In this document: in pieces, positions 11,387 to 23,918 of the stretch | Numbering within the stretch: position 1 is the first letter of the stretch | Layout of the letters: every line of letters starts with the position of its first letter | NCBI GenBank assembly: GCA_033807695.1 | Contig: CM066305.1 | Location: 3,410,001 to 3,474,000, forward strand | Source of the DNA: Daedaleopsis sinensis | Lineage: Eukaryota > Basidiomycota > Agaricomycetes > Polyporales > Polyporaceae | Direction of reading: 5' to 3' | Length of the DNA: 64,000 nt | Program-made: the position numbers and the translations under genes | Notes under the pieces: model-generated | Told to the model about the DNA's origin: nothing | Database searches by the model: none | Seen by the model: only the letters and a program-made list of their open reading frames with translations

Positions 11387-12421
11387 ATGACCCCCGACTC
11401 GGCAACCTCCAAGCGAATATACCTCACCAGACATGCAGAGGCTGAGCACAAGTGAGTCCACAGGCGAGAGTTTTGGTTACACTGTGCTGAACACCCACTT
11501 CCCCAGTGTCACTGAAGACTGGACGAGTCAGTAGTCGAACCTCGCGATGCATGCTTCCGCTTGCAGAAAACGCATAGTTGACCTCCCACCTCAGTCCGCG
11601 ACGCGCCGCTCACGTTTCGCGGCCGCCAGCAAGCCGTCGCGCTGAACCAGTCCACGAAGGACTCCATCCAAGCGTCCGCCGAGCTCCTCGTCACCAGCGG
11701 CCTCCGCCGCACGCTCTCTACCACTGTCATCGGCTACTCTGGGCTGCGCAAGCGTCTCGAGGCGAACGGGAAGCCCGTCGTGGTCCTCCCACAGCTGCAG
11801 GAGGTCAACGACCTCCCGTGCGACACTGGCTCGGTACGTCTCCCGTCCTCACTCTCCCCGCTGTTCCCGCATTCCCCATGCCCGAACACGGTGCCTACCG
11901 CCCCCACCGCCCCCAAGGGCCCAAATACATACATACAACAATCACCATCCCCTCGTCTGAGTCCTTGCCTCCATGTTCCCGCCGCCTCCGAGTCGACGGA
12001 ACTGCCAGTGCGCCCTCGCTGACCCGCCCCCTTCCCCCAGTCGCGCGAAGACCTCGCGGCGGACGCCGAGTTCGCCGGGCTCGACTTCTCGACGCTCACC
12101 CCAGACTGGACGTCCAAGGCTGGCTTCTACGCGGCGACGGAGCCCGCGATCCGCGAGCGCGCGCGCTGGGTCCGCCGCTGGCTGCGCGCGCGCCCCGAGC
12201 AGCGCATCGCCGTCGTCGCACACGGCGATCTCCTACGCTACCTCACCGCGGGCCGCAACACGCACGAGCCGTGGGCGAACACCGAGGTGCGCGAGTACAC
12301 GTTCGCTGCGGACGCCGAGGACGAAACGTGGCTCGTGCCCGTCAAGGCGGACCCCGAGGTCGCGCGGGAGGGCGAGCCGGAGCCGACGTCGTCGGAGGCT
12401 GCCGCTGCTGCTGCGTTGTGA
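11387..12421 (+). CDS. Histidine-phosphatase (phosphoglycerate mutase-like) family protein
   Basis: Four exons: 11387-11451, 11507-11526, 11595-11833 and 12041-12421, giving 234 residues. The family uses a phosphohistidine intermediate. The catalytic RHAE motif is at residues 15-18 (His16), and the second His is in VVAHGDLLRYL (about 169). The segment DAPLTFRGRQQA after it is the usual LT..G..QA signature. Exon 2 is a 20 nt microexon, required to reach the conserved reading frame. Intron 3 is long (207 nt). No signal peptide or membrane segment, so probably cytosolic. Actual substrate (sugar phosphate, nucleotide or protein) cannot be told from sequence. The Ala-rich C-terminus is probably unstructured. 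Confidence 0.9.
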
Positions 12422-12912
12422 GGAAGAGATCCCCGAGGTACAGTGATACGTTCATCGCCCAAGATAAGATACAAGAAGCATAGAGAGTGCAGAGCACTGA
12501 GCAGAGCATTACATTTAGAGCTCGAGGATAATATACGACCGGGTCGGATGCAGGACATTTAAGACAAATGTATAAGTAGACGCAGAGCTATCGAGGATAT
12601 GAAGACGTATTGTGCTACTGTGAGTGATTTACCAAGGTATAGGCCAGCGACATCGACTGGAAACACTCGGCGACCTTCGGAACGAGGAGAAACAGCTGGT
12701 ATATGCGTCGAGATACTTGGAAGACATGGTCAATCGCAGCTATGTAGTAACCGGACGAATGGAGGTTGTCGCTGCGAAGCCCGACTAAGCCCGCCTCGCC
12801 CAACGTCTACTTGACTTCTGCCCTTGCGATACATTTAGCAGAAGGCGGATTATGGCTGCAACATGCATACACAACATGACACTGGATCTCCCCCTGATCC
12901 CATCCTCCACTC
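12422..12912. other. Convergent 3' intergenic
   Basis: Space between two genes ending toward each other. AT-richer than the flanking exons. No gene or repeat recognised. Confidence 0.6.
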
Positions 12913-15688
12913 TCACAAACTCTTGCTGTCTTCGCCCGATGCTCGCGCCTCTTCTTCCATCTTCTGAATCTCCTCGCGGTGCTTCGCCAACATGTCCACA
13001 AACTCCGTGACAGCATGGTAAGCGACCATGTGGAAGACCTTCAGTGCTGCCCGCTTCGACTCGAACTTCCCATCCCCAAGGTCGATGACCCGCCATTCCA
13101 TTTTGTAATGCAACCGACGTATCGAAAGTGAGTACTCGGCCCACTCTTGCATGAATGGTTGCATGGCCTTGACTATGGGTTCATGTTTTGCCCTGCTGTC
13201 GATGAACAGATCGTAAACGGAACTGCGTTCAGCGGAGGTACCGGTGACCAGCGTCCGCCATTTGAGGACTTCTTTCTTCGCAGCTTCGTCTTTACCAAGT
13301 GCCAGAGGGTTGAAGACGATCGCCCACAGCGCCAACCACTTGAACGACTCTCGGATGTCCTCGAGCGGTGACTGCACGTATTTGTCATCGCCGGTCTCAA
13401 AAGCAGTCCTCAGCCCTTCAGACATGAACTCAGGTGTGCCCTATCCATGGATCAGCATATCAACACCGCAGAACCGAAGCCAAACCCACCGATATAACAC
13501 CAGCGTGGTCCGAATGGAAGTACGAAGGCACGCGCGCCGCCATGTCCGCATCGGTGATGATCGCCTTGCACTCCTTCGGCACTCCAAACGAGACGAGGGC
13601 TTCTTCGAGCTTCTGAGCATGCTTCACTACCTCAGCCATGTCCGAGTCGCTCTTTGCAAGAAGATCCTCCCAGAACGCATCCGAGTCGATCGAGAGGTCT
13701 GACTCGCTCGGCGACCGCTCCGACGTACCAGTGCCGGCTTCGTCAGGTATGTCGCGGCTCACTGCACCGGGTGGCGGTGAGAGGTCCATGTTGCCCAACC
13801 TCTCGGTGATGGTGGCCATCGGATCTTTCGGATCTCCAGTCGGCATGGCTAGGAGCGACTTCACAAGACGTGTCGTGAACGGTTCACGTGCAGCGGGTTC
13901 TTTCAACTTCAAGATGTTCCCGATGCTCACGTCTCGATGGAGATAGCCGGCCTGATAGAACGACAGCCAGCCTAGATACGGAACACCAAGATGAGTACGG
14001 GGGTGCTAGAAACCTTGCAGTCGCAGACAATCTCACCCAGCATGGCATGCAGCAGACACTCGCACAAGTCCCAAGGGCCCGTACATCCCTCAACGGAGTA
14101 ACCCTCCTCACCAAAACCAGTGATAGTGAGCTGGCGACAGTCAACACGAGATGGTGGATGTTTGGCTCCTGAGATGCTCCAGAACCGGTTCGATATGTCT
14201 TCGTGACGAGGTAGGAAGGGAGTGTTAGAGATGTGGCGAGAGGAAGCGTAGGCCGCATCGCAAGCGAAATATACATTCGGAGTCCCAAAGTGATTGTTGC
14301 ACGCCATGTATGCGTCCCTTTCGATATTATGCTTCTCAGCGGCCGGCCATGCATACTTGACAATCAGCTTTTCAGGCCTAGGCTTGTTTGGGGGAAACGA
14401 TGGGACTGTTAAGGCCTGGGCTTTACCAGTCCAAAAAGCGATCGGCGTGATGCCTGCAGCGTACGCAATTCTGTCATGATCCAGGACATTCAATGATGAA
14501 TAAGACTTACTGTCTTTCTCAGGCGATGCCGCCGCCGAGGTGAGTGAAAGCTCCTTTGCTGTGGCCACCATGTCAGCGAAGTAGCAGTAAAGGCCGACAT
14601 CGCTGACCTTGGATTCGTGTAGACCTGCAAACCGTGTTCACAGGTACCAAGGGCGTTGGCGACAATGGAGGGTCCTCGGTGCCGGGAACGTACACCGCGT
14701 GCACCAGAGTAGCCCTACCCCGGACACAGATGGTGTTGTATAAAGTTTCACGTACACGCATAGAGAGTACATCTGTGTTCAGCTGAAAGCAGACGTCGGG
14801 GCCATTGGTGAACGATGGGAGTCCAGCGTGCTCAGGAGTCGACCAGAGGAGGATCGAGAGAAGGAGGGTGATGATCTGTTTCTGCGGCTCGTGGCCGCCC
14901 GTGATGTCGATCACCTCACTCGCACTGATGCCACCGCGGTGGAAGATGAGCAGGCGTAATGTTTTGTCCTTGTGGTTGATGGCGAGGACAACACAAAACA
15001 CTCGTAAAGGGACTGCGTTGAACTGCGCGCGGGCATAGGTTGACGCCTGCCAGAGCAACTCTGGCCACGAGTTCTTGACCTCAACGGGGATAAGGATACG
15101 CTGGCTAGGGGAAGAAGAGCTCCAGTAGCAGCGGTCGCCGGGCTCAGGCGGTTCGGAGGTCCCAACTAGGTCTGGCTTGAGGCGCGCAGCACCACTAACA
15201 TGATCGCCGGTTTCCTTGTCGTACACGGAGAACACGAGCTGAGGGATGTGGCAATCTGAGCGAGGAGGGATAGAGAACTCTTTAGCTGTCTGCCGTAGAC
15301 GTTCGTAGATACTGTAGCACGCCCGGCTGCACTGAGTGAGAAAGGCAGCTAGGGGCTGGTAGTTGGGCGTTTCCTTAGCGAACAAGGAGATATTGAATGG
15401 CCACCCCGGGGTGTTGGTGAGGACATGTTCGATTGCCTCGTCGACCGCGGGATCGTCAAGGTAAGACTTAGAAGAGTCGTCGGACTGGTCGATCTTCGGT
15501 GCGAGCATTCTGGCAACCTCTCCGGGAGGAAACTCCCACAGATGCGGGATCAGCTCGCGCGCCATCAAGGACTTGAGGCTGACTTGTAAGACGCGGGCTT
15601 CGGAGCTGGTCACCTCATACGAGCCAGCACGTGCAGTGTGTAGTTTACGAGGCGTGACGTCGGGATTGTTTGCGATGGCAGCAGACAT
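12913..15688 (-). CDS. FunK1-type fungal protein kinase
   Basis: Five exons: 15688-14694, 14602-14511, 14453-14037, 13971-13490 and 13440-12913. They join in phase and give about 837 residues. FunK1 kinases are a family expanded in agaricomycetes, with unknown substrates. Visible kinase parts: a glycine-loop-like RGRATLV near the end of exon 1, ATP-binding Lys in LIVKYAWP (about 395), catalytic loop LHRDVSIGNIL (Asp515), and an activation segment ending GTPEFMS (about 663). The metal-binding motif is DAD (642-644) in place of DFG. The long N-terminal region holds a nuclease-like looking stretch (LIPVEVKNSWPELLWQASTYARAQ), typical of this family's N-terminal half. An in-frame upstream Met (15,772) would add a Pro-rich tail and is less likely. 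The exon 1/2 junction is the least certain. Confidence 0.85.
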
Positions 15689-18365
15689 GGCGAGTGGTGG
15701 TGGTGGTGGTGGAAGAGGAGGAGGAGGAGAAGTGGGGAATGCGGCCTGATGTGGTGGTTCAAATTGAAACATTGAGATCTGAGATCTATTACGGCGTGTC
15801 GGTTGGGCGCTTCGTCATCCGCCGGCCTCCGCCAGACGCCTCTCACCGTTCTCAGTCTGTGCTACTCGATCCCAGCTGACTTCTCTGCTCTCTCCCGGTA
15901 CAGTGATAGTCTATGATACTTACACGTAGATAGGCGTCTACATGTAACGTAATACTGGGTAGGCCGAATTACAATTACACTCCTCGAGTCTGTGCTCAAG
16001 TTCCCACCGGTTGACTCTAGTCACTGTCATCATATTCCCTCCCCATCCATCGCAAACCGTCCGTAGAGGCCTCGTATCGAGGATATGCCACCTACGGAGG
16101 CGATTGGAGGTGGATAACGGGGTGGATGGCTGCGAGACACGGCGGATGACGGCGCTAGGCCCTTCGAGAGGTCAAAAACTTCGCCCTACACGCCGTTCCA
16201 TTCCGAAAACTTTCGCTTTAAATCCGTCGAGCTCTCACATGTTGAGGACGGAAGCGTTCAGCGGCCAGTACTGGGGTGGATGGATGTGAACAGCGACGTT
16301 TTTCGGCAGGATGCCAGTATTTCTCCCCTCGACCCCTCAGACATACTCGTCCACCCTACCCACTACCGAATGCTATTCGCGCACCACCCGCAGAGGCCTC
16401 ACATTGAGGATAGACTACCTGCGAAGGCGACTGGAGGTAAATGGGTGCGAGAGACAACGCGTAACGAAGCTATGAACTTAGGAGACAGTCTCCTTGTATA
16501 CGCTGCCTCCGACCTCTCGCTCTTCGTAATGCACTTAGCAATGCGGTACGCCTCGCATACCCGCGATTTGGAAACAACGGGCACCTACAAGGGTCGTTCC
16601 TCGCACTGCTGATACATACCGAGGCCCTTATGGAGGTTACTGTCAAGTTCGTGCTGAAAACGTTCGAGTACTGTGCTACAGTCCAGCCATTGTACCTCCA
16701 CTCTCAGGACTATTTCGATACCTACACCGTCCCTTGACTACGTGGCAACTGCACTCCGAGAGCTCGCGACGTGACGTGTACATAGCATTTGCTTGCTCCC
16801 GCCAGTACCTCCCTTATCCATCTGTTTCTTTAACACGCCCCGCGTTGGGACCACGGGCACCTACAGGATAGTGCTACCCGAGAGCATCTCTCGACTTGCT
16901 TCTAGTCCTCCCTGGTACTATTGGATTACATGTCTCTTTCATGACCCTTGGGCCCGGATGAGTGTCGTCAGCCGGTACAGGAGTACCTGGTTAGACTCCC
17001 GGAGGTTTTTTTCCATAAAAAGAAGAAAATATTTTTTATCCTCTGGGTTTTAATCCGTGGTATGGCACTCGATATGCCAACGTGCTGTCGATGTTGCTCC
17101 TGCTCCACCTGTGCTTGCATGGGTGACGAGCCAAAGGTCTCATGCTCGAACGTGTCGTTCAACTACTATCAAGGAATGTGCTACAGCAGCGAAGGTTGTG
17201 TTCGGAGGCAGTCTATTTAAGTAGGGTTCGGTAGTGTACATCACGTTGAAGTCTGCTGTGTTCTGTACGGTAGACTAGTAGGGGCTTGTAGACGTGGTGT
17301 GCGCTTAAATTCAATCCCTCCTCCTCCTCTCTAGCTTGGATGCCCCCATTAATAGGTGGAACTAGCATCATGATGTGGTGCAATGGGTCGGCTACCAAGT
17401 TGCCCGACTCCTGATGCGGTCGGACCTCATCCCGTCCTGCAGCCTGCCCGATACCCGATGCTCCAGATAATCCGAGGAATCAGCTTGTTCACCATCAGCG
17501 CTCTCTGCACTTCTCTGCATGGCGAACACGAGTTACGCATAGATCATCTATCTTATTCTCAAATACGTCTCACGGTGTGGCCTTGCATGAGGTGAATGGT
17601 ACTGACTAAATCTGATCACAAGTGATGATTCATCTGGCCTTCACACAATTGTGTACAGACATAGCAGGGAAGGTGATTGTGAGTCACATATATTTGACGA
17701 AGGAGGCTAGCAACTGACTCGTAGGTTCTGGATGCTAACGTGAAAGGAATTGCGACAAGAAACCGACCCTGATAGCTATGCGGTCCCGATGCAGTATGCA
17801 TGAGGAACCAGGAACTACAGGAGGGACCTGGAGGGACCCGGACCACCCATCCATACGTCACGAACACGAACTACCATTACGGGAAGTGCGGTTCCAACGC
17901 GGTTTGCAACCCATGCGTGCTCGCTTATGCTTCCGAGATTCACTAAGCCTAATTGACGGACGAGATGGAAGAGATGAGACGGAGACAACGGACAAGAACC
18001 GACACGTTTCAATTGTTCGACCATTCATCGACTCGATAAGCATCTCCGCGGATGTTGAATTCACGCTGCTGCCTTGGAACGCTCCAAGTTCCAGCCGGAG
18101 TATTGTTTGGTCTTGTAAAGCACCACCGTGGACGCTGATCTACATGGCAGGGCCGTGGTCCGGAGCCGTGGACGGTCGAGCGATTGCACATCCGACCATC
18201 TTAGCGACTGCACCGCATCTTTCGTTGGACAAAGTACTTATACCGGGTCCGAATCGTCCGCACACGCCCCGATTGTGACGCTATCCCCTCGAGGCAAGCG
18301 GCATCTGATTGCCAGCTCTGTGGACCTAGACTCGCAGCCAACGGAACTCACCGCCGATACCCTTG
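15689..18365. other. 2.7 kb gene-poor region
   Basis: No supported gene. It contains diverged direct repeats (16,063-16,460), a third partial echo near 16,850 (GGGCACCTACA shared with 16,577), and a second copy (17,354-17,380) of the short sequence at 8,718. The repeats suggest decayed duplicated or transposon sequence. Confidence 0.5.
16063..16460 (+). repeat. Diverged direct repeat pair
   Basis: Two related segments about 327 bases apart, starting near 16,063 and 16,390. Both read roughly AGAGGCCTC, then GAGGATA, CTAC, GCGA.TGGAGGT, GGGTG and GCGAGAGAC in the same order with substitutions and small gaps. Confidence 0.6.
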
Positions 18366-18370
18366 TATAA
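18366..18370 (+). promoter_or_regulatory. Candidate TATA element of the P450 gene
   Basis: TATAA in a TGTATAAGTA context, 87 bases upstream of the P450 start codon. Confidence 0.4.
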
Positions 18371-18456
18371 GTATACCTGGCAGGCCCTTGAACCCACTCC
18401 CTGTCACGCCCCATTTACGCCCGTCAACGCCCTTTAACGCCCCGCCTCTCTAGGCC

Positions 18457-20075
18457 ATGCCACCCTCGCTCCCACCCTACGCCCAAGTCGCCTTCGTCTT
18501 GCTCGGCGCATTATGCTTCGGTCTGTATCGTCTCCTCCGCGTCCCGCCTCACCTCCGGCACATTCCAAAGGTTCCGCTATGGCCCCTCCTCTTCAGCTAC
18601 TTTTCCGGTGAAGTCGAAGAACAACGGGTCAAGCGGCTGGTGCTACCGTTTGCGGCGCGCATGCGAACGGACATCGTGCTCGTGTACTGTCTAGGGGATT
18701 GGATGGTCCAAGTGCTTGAGCCTAAGGTGAGCCTCCCACATGCAAACGCCCGGGGACCGGTCGCGTCAACTCTGAAGGACTGAGACTGAGTTGGCCGTTT
18801 CCAGTTAGGAAGACAGCTGCTGGAGAACCCCAACGTGTGGAAGCAACGCCAGTCCCAGGACATGCTTCTCTGGCGGCTGATCGGGAACGACAACGTCTTC
18901 ATGTCCAACGGCGAGATGGCCAAGCGGCACCTCCGGGTCACTCGGAACGCCATCCAGCGCACTATGCCTATTGGGATGTTCGCGGAGCTCGCACGGACGA
19001 CGATGAATCTCATTGGCGACGGCGGCCGCGTGCGGTGGGACGACTATTCTAATCGCTACACCCTCGACGCGTTTGGGCGCGGTGTGGTCGGCTATGACTT
19101 CGAGGCGCTCATGAAACCCGACGGCTCGTTCGTGCAGCGGTATCAGAATGTCATGGTGGCCATCGCGAACCCCGTCTATGTCGTCCTTCCCGTGCTCGAG
19201 CGATGGCTTCCCCGGCGGCACGTCCAGAAGATGATAGACAGCTTTGTGGACGACCTGTGCAAGATCCTGGAGGAGAAGCGCAAGAATCCGGGCGAGGACG
19301 TGCTGTCGTACATGTTCGAGGAACCAGACATGACCGAGGTCGAGTACCGCGACAACTGTATCGTCATGTTCGTAGCCGGTCACGTAAGTGCGCCCTTTCA
19401 TGACAGCGGCTCGCGAGTGACCGGTTGACCTTTCTTCTGCGACGCCAACAGGACACTACGGCGGGCGCGATCTCATCGGCAGTGTATTTCCTCGCACGGT
19501 ACCCGGAGATCCAGGGACGGGTCCGTGAGGAGGTCCTGCGCGTGCTTGGCAGCGACGAGCCGCGTACCGAGCACTTCCTCCACACGCCCTACCTCAACGC
19601 CGTCCTGCGCGAGTCGATGCGGCACAACACCCCGTCGAACGCGACCCTGCCCCGCATATCCGACATCCCCGTGGAGATCGGGCCGTACGTCGTTCCCCCG
19701 GGCACGCCCATGATTCTCAACATGTGCGCCGCGCACCACAACACGACCGTGTGGGACACGCCGGACGCGTTCGACCCGCGGCGGTTCCTCGACGACATCC
19801 GGGGCGAGGCCGCGAGCTGGGTCACGTTCGGGATCGGGCCGCGCAAGTGCCTCGCGCGCAACTTCTCCATGTACGAGCAGCGGGTGCTCGTGAGCATGCT
19901 CGTGCGCGAGTACAGCTGGACGCTCCCCGCGGACTCCGTGCACCGCGACTGCGTGCGGAACGGCTTCCAGGCGTTCGCGCTCAGCCTGCCGGAGAAGCTG
20001 GACATCGTCTTCGAGCGGCTCGCCGCGAAATCGAAGCCGCAGGCGGGCGGCGCGGGAGCCTCGATGCTAGTCTAA
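18457..20075 (+). CDS. Cytochrome P450 monooxygenase
   Basis: Three exons: 18457-18726, 18805-19383 and 19452-20075, giving 490 residues, normal for a microsomal P450. An N-terminal membrane anchor (about 9-28) is followed by a Pro-rich hinge. The I-helix oxygen-activation motif AGHDTT is at 281-286, split by intron 2. The K-helix ExxR is ESMR (337-340). The FDPRRF element follows. The heme loop is FGIGPRKCLA, with the axial Cys at about 416; the residue two after Cys is Ala where most P450s have Gly. Substrate and CYP family cannot be assigned. No other secondary-metabolism gene is adjacent, so it does not look like part of a cluster. Confidence 0.95.
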
Positions 20076-20680
20076 TGATTTTCTGACGACCCCTGATGGA
20101 TGTGATGATGAGACGAGGACGAGGTTTGTAATGATTGTTGTACAGTACAGTATACCCTCCGCTTTCCTATGCTGTCGTCGCTAATCTTTGGATTGCGCTC
20201 TTTGCGCCGCTGTAGAATAACTGCCCGCGTGGCAAGTTTCGAATCGAACGTCTACGTTCGAGATTAGGGACACGCTGGCTTAGCAAGGTTAGTGTGAAGA
20301 GAGCTGCATCAAGTGCACCATACAGATGCATTGACCATCGTCCGGACTCCGAAGCGATCACACTAGAAGTGATTTAGGGTCATACAGCTCGCTTGGCCAG
20401 TCTTCAGGCTCCAAGATGCGAGTAAAGACTCCGGGTCCGAGTCCACCTGAGAGCCCCGGCCTCCATCCGGAAGATTGGGAATGGTTTACAAATGGGCGGC
20501 GGGGCTGGCGGAATTGTAACAAGGCGGCAGCTTTTCTTGACTCGGCGCGCGGGCGGTGCTAAAGCGCCGGCGCGGACCACTGCTAGCGGAATTCGTCCCT
20601 ACGATCTGATGAAATTGGCTTAAGTCTGGTCAGAGTCATCTTGCTAGTTTTCTGCTCAGACCGCTCTCCATTCGACCACC
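20076..20680. other. Intergenic, promoter side of GluRS
   Basis: About 600 bases between the P450 stop and the GluRS start. No gene, repeat or clear TATA box seen. Confidence 0.5.
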
Positions 20681-23562
20681 ATGTCGGGCGTGCTTTCCCT
20701 CTCTCCCGCTGCAGCTCCTTTCCCTTGGGCGGCTGCCGCGATCGCAACATTCACTGGAAAAGCAACTCTCAACTTCGACACCGCCGCGACCAGTGCCTCG
20801 CTCGACCTTGACGGGTCTCAAGTCACCGCGGACGATAGAATTGTGCAGGCACTGGCCAACGCCGGCGGCCTGTCTGATGATAGCGCGAAGGTACGGCGCG
20901 TTGGGCGTGTCACTGTATGTACCGCGCTGACGGCGGTGCGCCGCGTATAGACACCCGCGTACTTCGCGCTCGCCAAAGCACTGCCTACAGTGACCGCCTT
21001 CTCGGAAATTACTGCCGCGCTCGACTCCCTCGATGACCACCTAGCATATAGAACATTCCTCGTCGGGCATACTATTACAGCTGCAGATTGGGCCATTTGG
21101 GGCGCATTGAAAGGTCCGTCCAAGTCAGCAATCGCTTCGGCGGCAGTCCATCTTATTCGATTCACAGGCAGCGGTAAGATTGTTGGCTTGCTCAGAAACA
21201 ACAAGCATCCCCACCTCCTTCGATGGTTCTCTCACCTCGAGTCATTTGAGTCCACACAACTTGCCATTGCGAGCCTACGCGGTATGTGTCATTGTCTTGA
21301 TACCTGTGTCAAATCAGATACTGATCGGATCGATACTTACAGAGGCCAAATCCGCAAAAGCACGCTCGAACAAGACCGCAGCGTCCTTCGCCCTCGGTCT
21401 CCAGAATGCTAAGGAAGGCGAAGTTGTCACTCGGTTTCCCCCCGAACCTAGTGGCTACTTGCACATCGGGCACGCTAAGGCGGCGATGCTCAATCAGTAC
21501 TTCGCGAATATGTACAAGGGTAAGATGATCATCCGATTTGATGATACGAACCCCAGCAAAGAAAGGGTATGTCAAATACGATCAAACGACACTATTACGC
21601 TAGAACTCATCGGAGTTGATAGACTGAATTCGAGGAGACCATCCTCGAGGACCTCGCTCTCCTTGACATCCACGGCGATAAGGTCACACACACATCCGAC
21701 TACTTCGATCTAGTTGTACGATTATGCACTACAAACCATCAAGTCAGGCAAGGCGTACGCCGATGACACCGAATGGGTGCAGATGCGTAGGGAGCGTAAG
21801 GCTGGTATCGCCTCTAAGCACCGCGATGACAGCGTCGAGGACAACCTCAAGCACTTCGAGGAAATGACCAAAGGTACCGAAGAAGGCATCCGGTGGTGCA
21901 TCCGGGCCAAGATGAGCGTGGACAACCCCAACAAGGCCCTTCGGGACCCAGTTATCTACCGATGCAATTTGCTTCCTCATCACCGTACAGGGTAAGTTGA
22001 TACTTTGACATTAAGAAAGTTATCTTACGCTCTCTCTGTCGTAGGTCAAAATGGAAAGTATATCCTACCTACGACTTTGCTTGCCCGATCGTCGACTCGC
22101 TTGAAGGTGTTACACACGCTCTCCGTACCAACGAATACCGCGACCGCAATCCGCAGTACCAGTGGATGATCGAAGCATTGAATCTGCGCCCAGTACATAT
22201 TTGGGACTTCAGGTGAGCGCAAGTTCTTTGAATTGCGGATGCACTACTTAACGTAAAGCGTAGTCGTCTCAATTTTGTCTATACATTGCTGTCGAAACGC
22301 AAGCTGCACGAGTTCGTGAATAGCGGTCGCGTGCGCGGTTGGGATGACCCTCGGTTCCCCACGGTTCGCGGTATATGTCGCCGCGGTCTCACCGTTGAGG
22401 CACTCCGACAATTCATGCTCGCACAAGGTCCTTCCCAGGCGATCGTCTTGCTCGAATGGGATACGCTCTGGACGATGAACAAGAAAGTCATTGACCCCAT
22501 TGCTCCGCGTTTCTGGGCCATCTCCAAGACCAATATGTGAGTAGTTGGATAACAGTGCATCCCTGCAAGGCAGCCCTCTGATTGCTCCGGGCAGTGTCTC
22601 CGTGACAATCAAGGGAGGTCCGGCGGAAACGGAGGTCAAGAATTTGCCAAAGCACAAAAAGAACCCCGAAGTTGGCGAGAAACAGACGGTCTTTTCGTCT
22701 CTGCTCTTCCTGGAGCAAGAGGATGCCCTCTCTTTCGACGACCAAGAGGAGGTGTGCTTCTATCCACATCGCCCACGGCAGCCATGACTGACAAATCTTC
22801 TGCTAGATCACCCTCATGGACTGGGGCAACGCAATCGTGCGTTCCAAGTCGACAAACGAAGCAGGGGTCATCACTGCGATCGAGCTCGATTTGCACCTCG
22901 AGGGCGACTTCCGCAAGACGAAGAAGAAGATCACATGGCTTGCGCAACCCGCAGGCGCGCACACGCTTGTCGAGGTGACGCTCCTCGACTATGACTATCT
23001 TATCACCAAGAAGAAGCTCGAGGAGAACGAGGACTTTGCCACGCCCGTGTCCGAGTTCCGCGAGGAGGCAGTTGCGGATGCGAACGTGCGCGCGCTCACG
23101 AAGGGCGACGTCATTCAGTTCGAGCGCAAGGGCTACTACATCTTCGATGGGGTTGTTGATGGCAGACACGAGTTCATTCGAATCCCCGACGGACGTGCGG
23201 CAAGCATCGCGAGCAAGGCCGGAGCTCCCGTCGAGAGGAAGATGTACGAGGTCGGAAGGGTGTACGGAGAGAACGAGGTGGAGATACCAGTCGAGACGAA
23301 GATGTACAAGATGAAGAGCGTGCGCCGTGTACGATCCGTAGATGGGGACCCACCGGTATGTACAATAGAACAGCGCATGCGCTCTACCGTTTTGCATTTC
23401 TACAGCGCGCAAGATCAGCTATCCTTCACCTTGGTCGTGAAAGGGAATGCATACACTTCGACTGCTGCATCGCTACTGTTGGCGGGTGTAATAAAAGTCA
23501 AAGCGAGGCTCAGGATGCAGGGCTTGACGATCTGCCTGCATCTCGGTACGAAGATGTTGTGA
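20681..23562 (+). CDS. Cytosolic glutamyl-tRNA synthetase, with a one-base frameshift
   Basis: Exons: 20681-20890, 20951-21113, 21168-21281, 21343-21566, 21623-21991, 22045-22212, 22264-22536, 22595-22751 and 22807-23355, plus a terminal exon I could not fix. The enzyme charges tRNA-Glu. It has the eukaryotic layout: a GST-like N-terminal domain (1-160; in yeast this region docks to Arc1), catalytic domain with HIGH (about 203-206, in [10 protein letters not shown]) and a KMSKS-type LLSKRK (about 426), then the beta-barrel anticodon-binding domain. In exon 5 the frame breaks: after TSDYFD one extra T (21,711) interrupts what should read DQLYDYALQ. Removing one base restores both the conserved peptide and the phase needed at the next splice. 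The C-terminus is uncertain: read-through ends at 23,562, splicing at 23,356 would end at 23,582. Confidence 0.9.
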
Positions 23563-23582
23563 TGACCGTTCTGCCGTTGTGA

Positions 23583-23918
23583 GCAGGTACACACGACAAT
23601 CGGACGACTCGGTGACGGCTGGAGCCGACACCTCAACTGCACGGTACCTCTGTACCTGGCGAGAACCTCGACTTCTGTGAAATCTTTGGCTTGCATTCGA
23701 GCAAATACATGTGAGCAGTTCAACAGTTACTGGTCTATGTATAGGTAGCTTCGGATCTGCACACCGATCAAGAATATCGCAGAAAGCGCGTCAAGAAGAT
23801 GATAGAGCAAGCAAGTCCTATGTACCTACGTCATTACAGTTTGGAGAGAGAGACAAGAGCACATACGAGACATAATGCATAAATGTTGAACGTTGGGCAG
23901 CAGACGGCGAGCATCCGC
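23583..23918. other. Convergent 3' intergenic
   Basis: Between the ends of GluRS and the nucleolin-like gene. No gene or repeat recognised. Confidence 0.6.

Noticed and set aside
21670..21712. Very short intron as an explanation for the GluRS frame break
   Set aside because: It would be only about 31 nt and would remove the conserved TSDYFD peptide; a one-base insertion explains phase and homology better.
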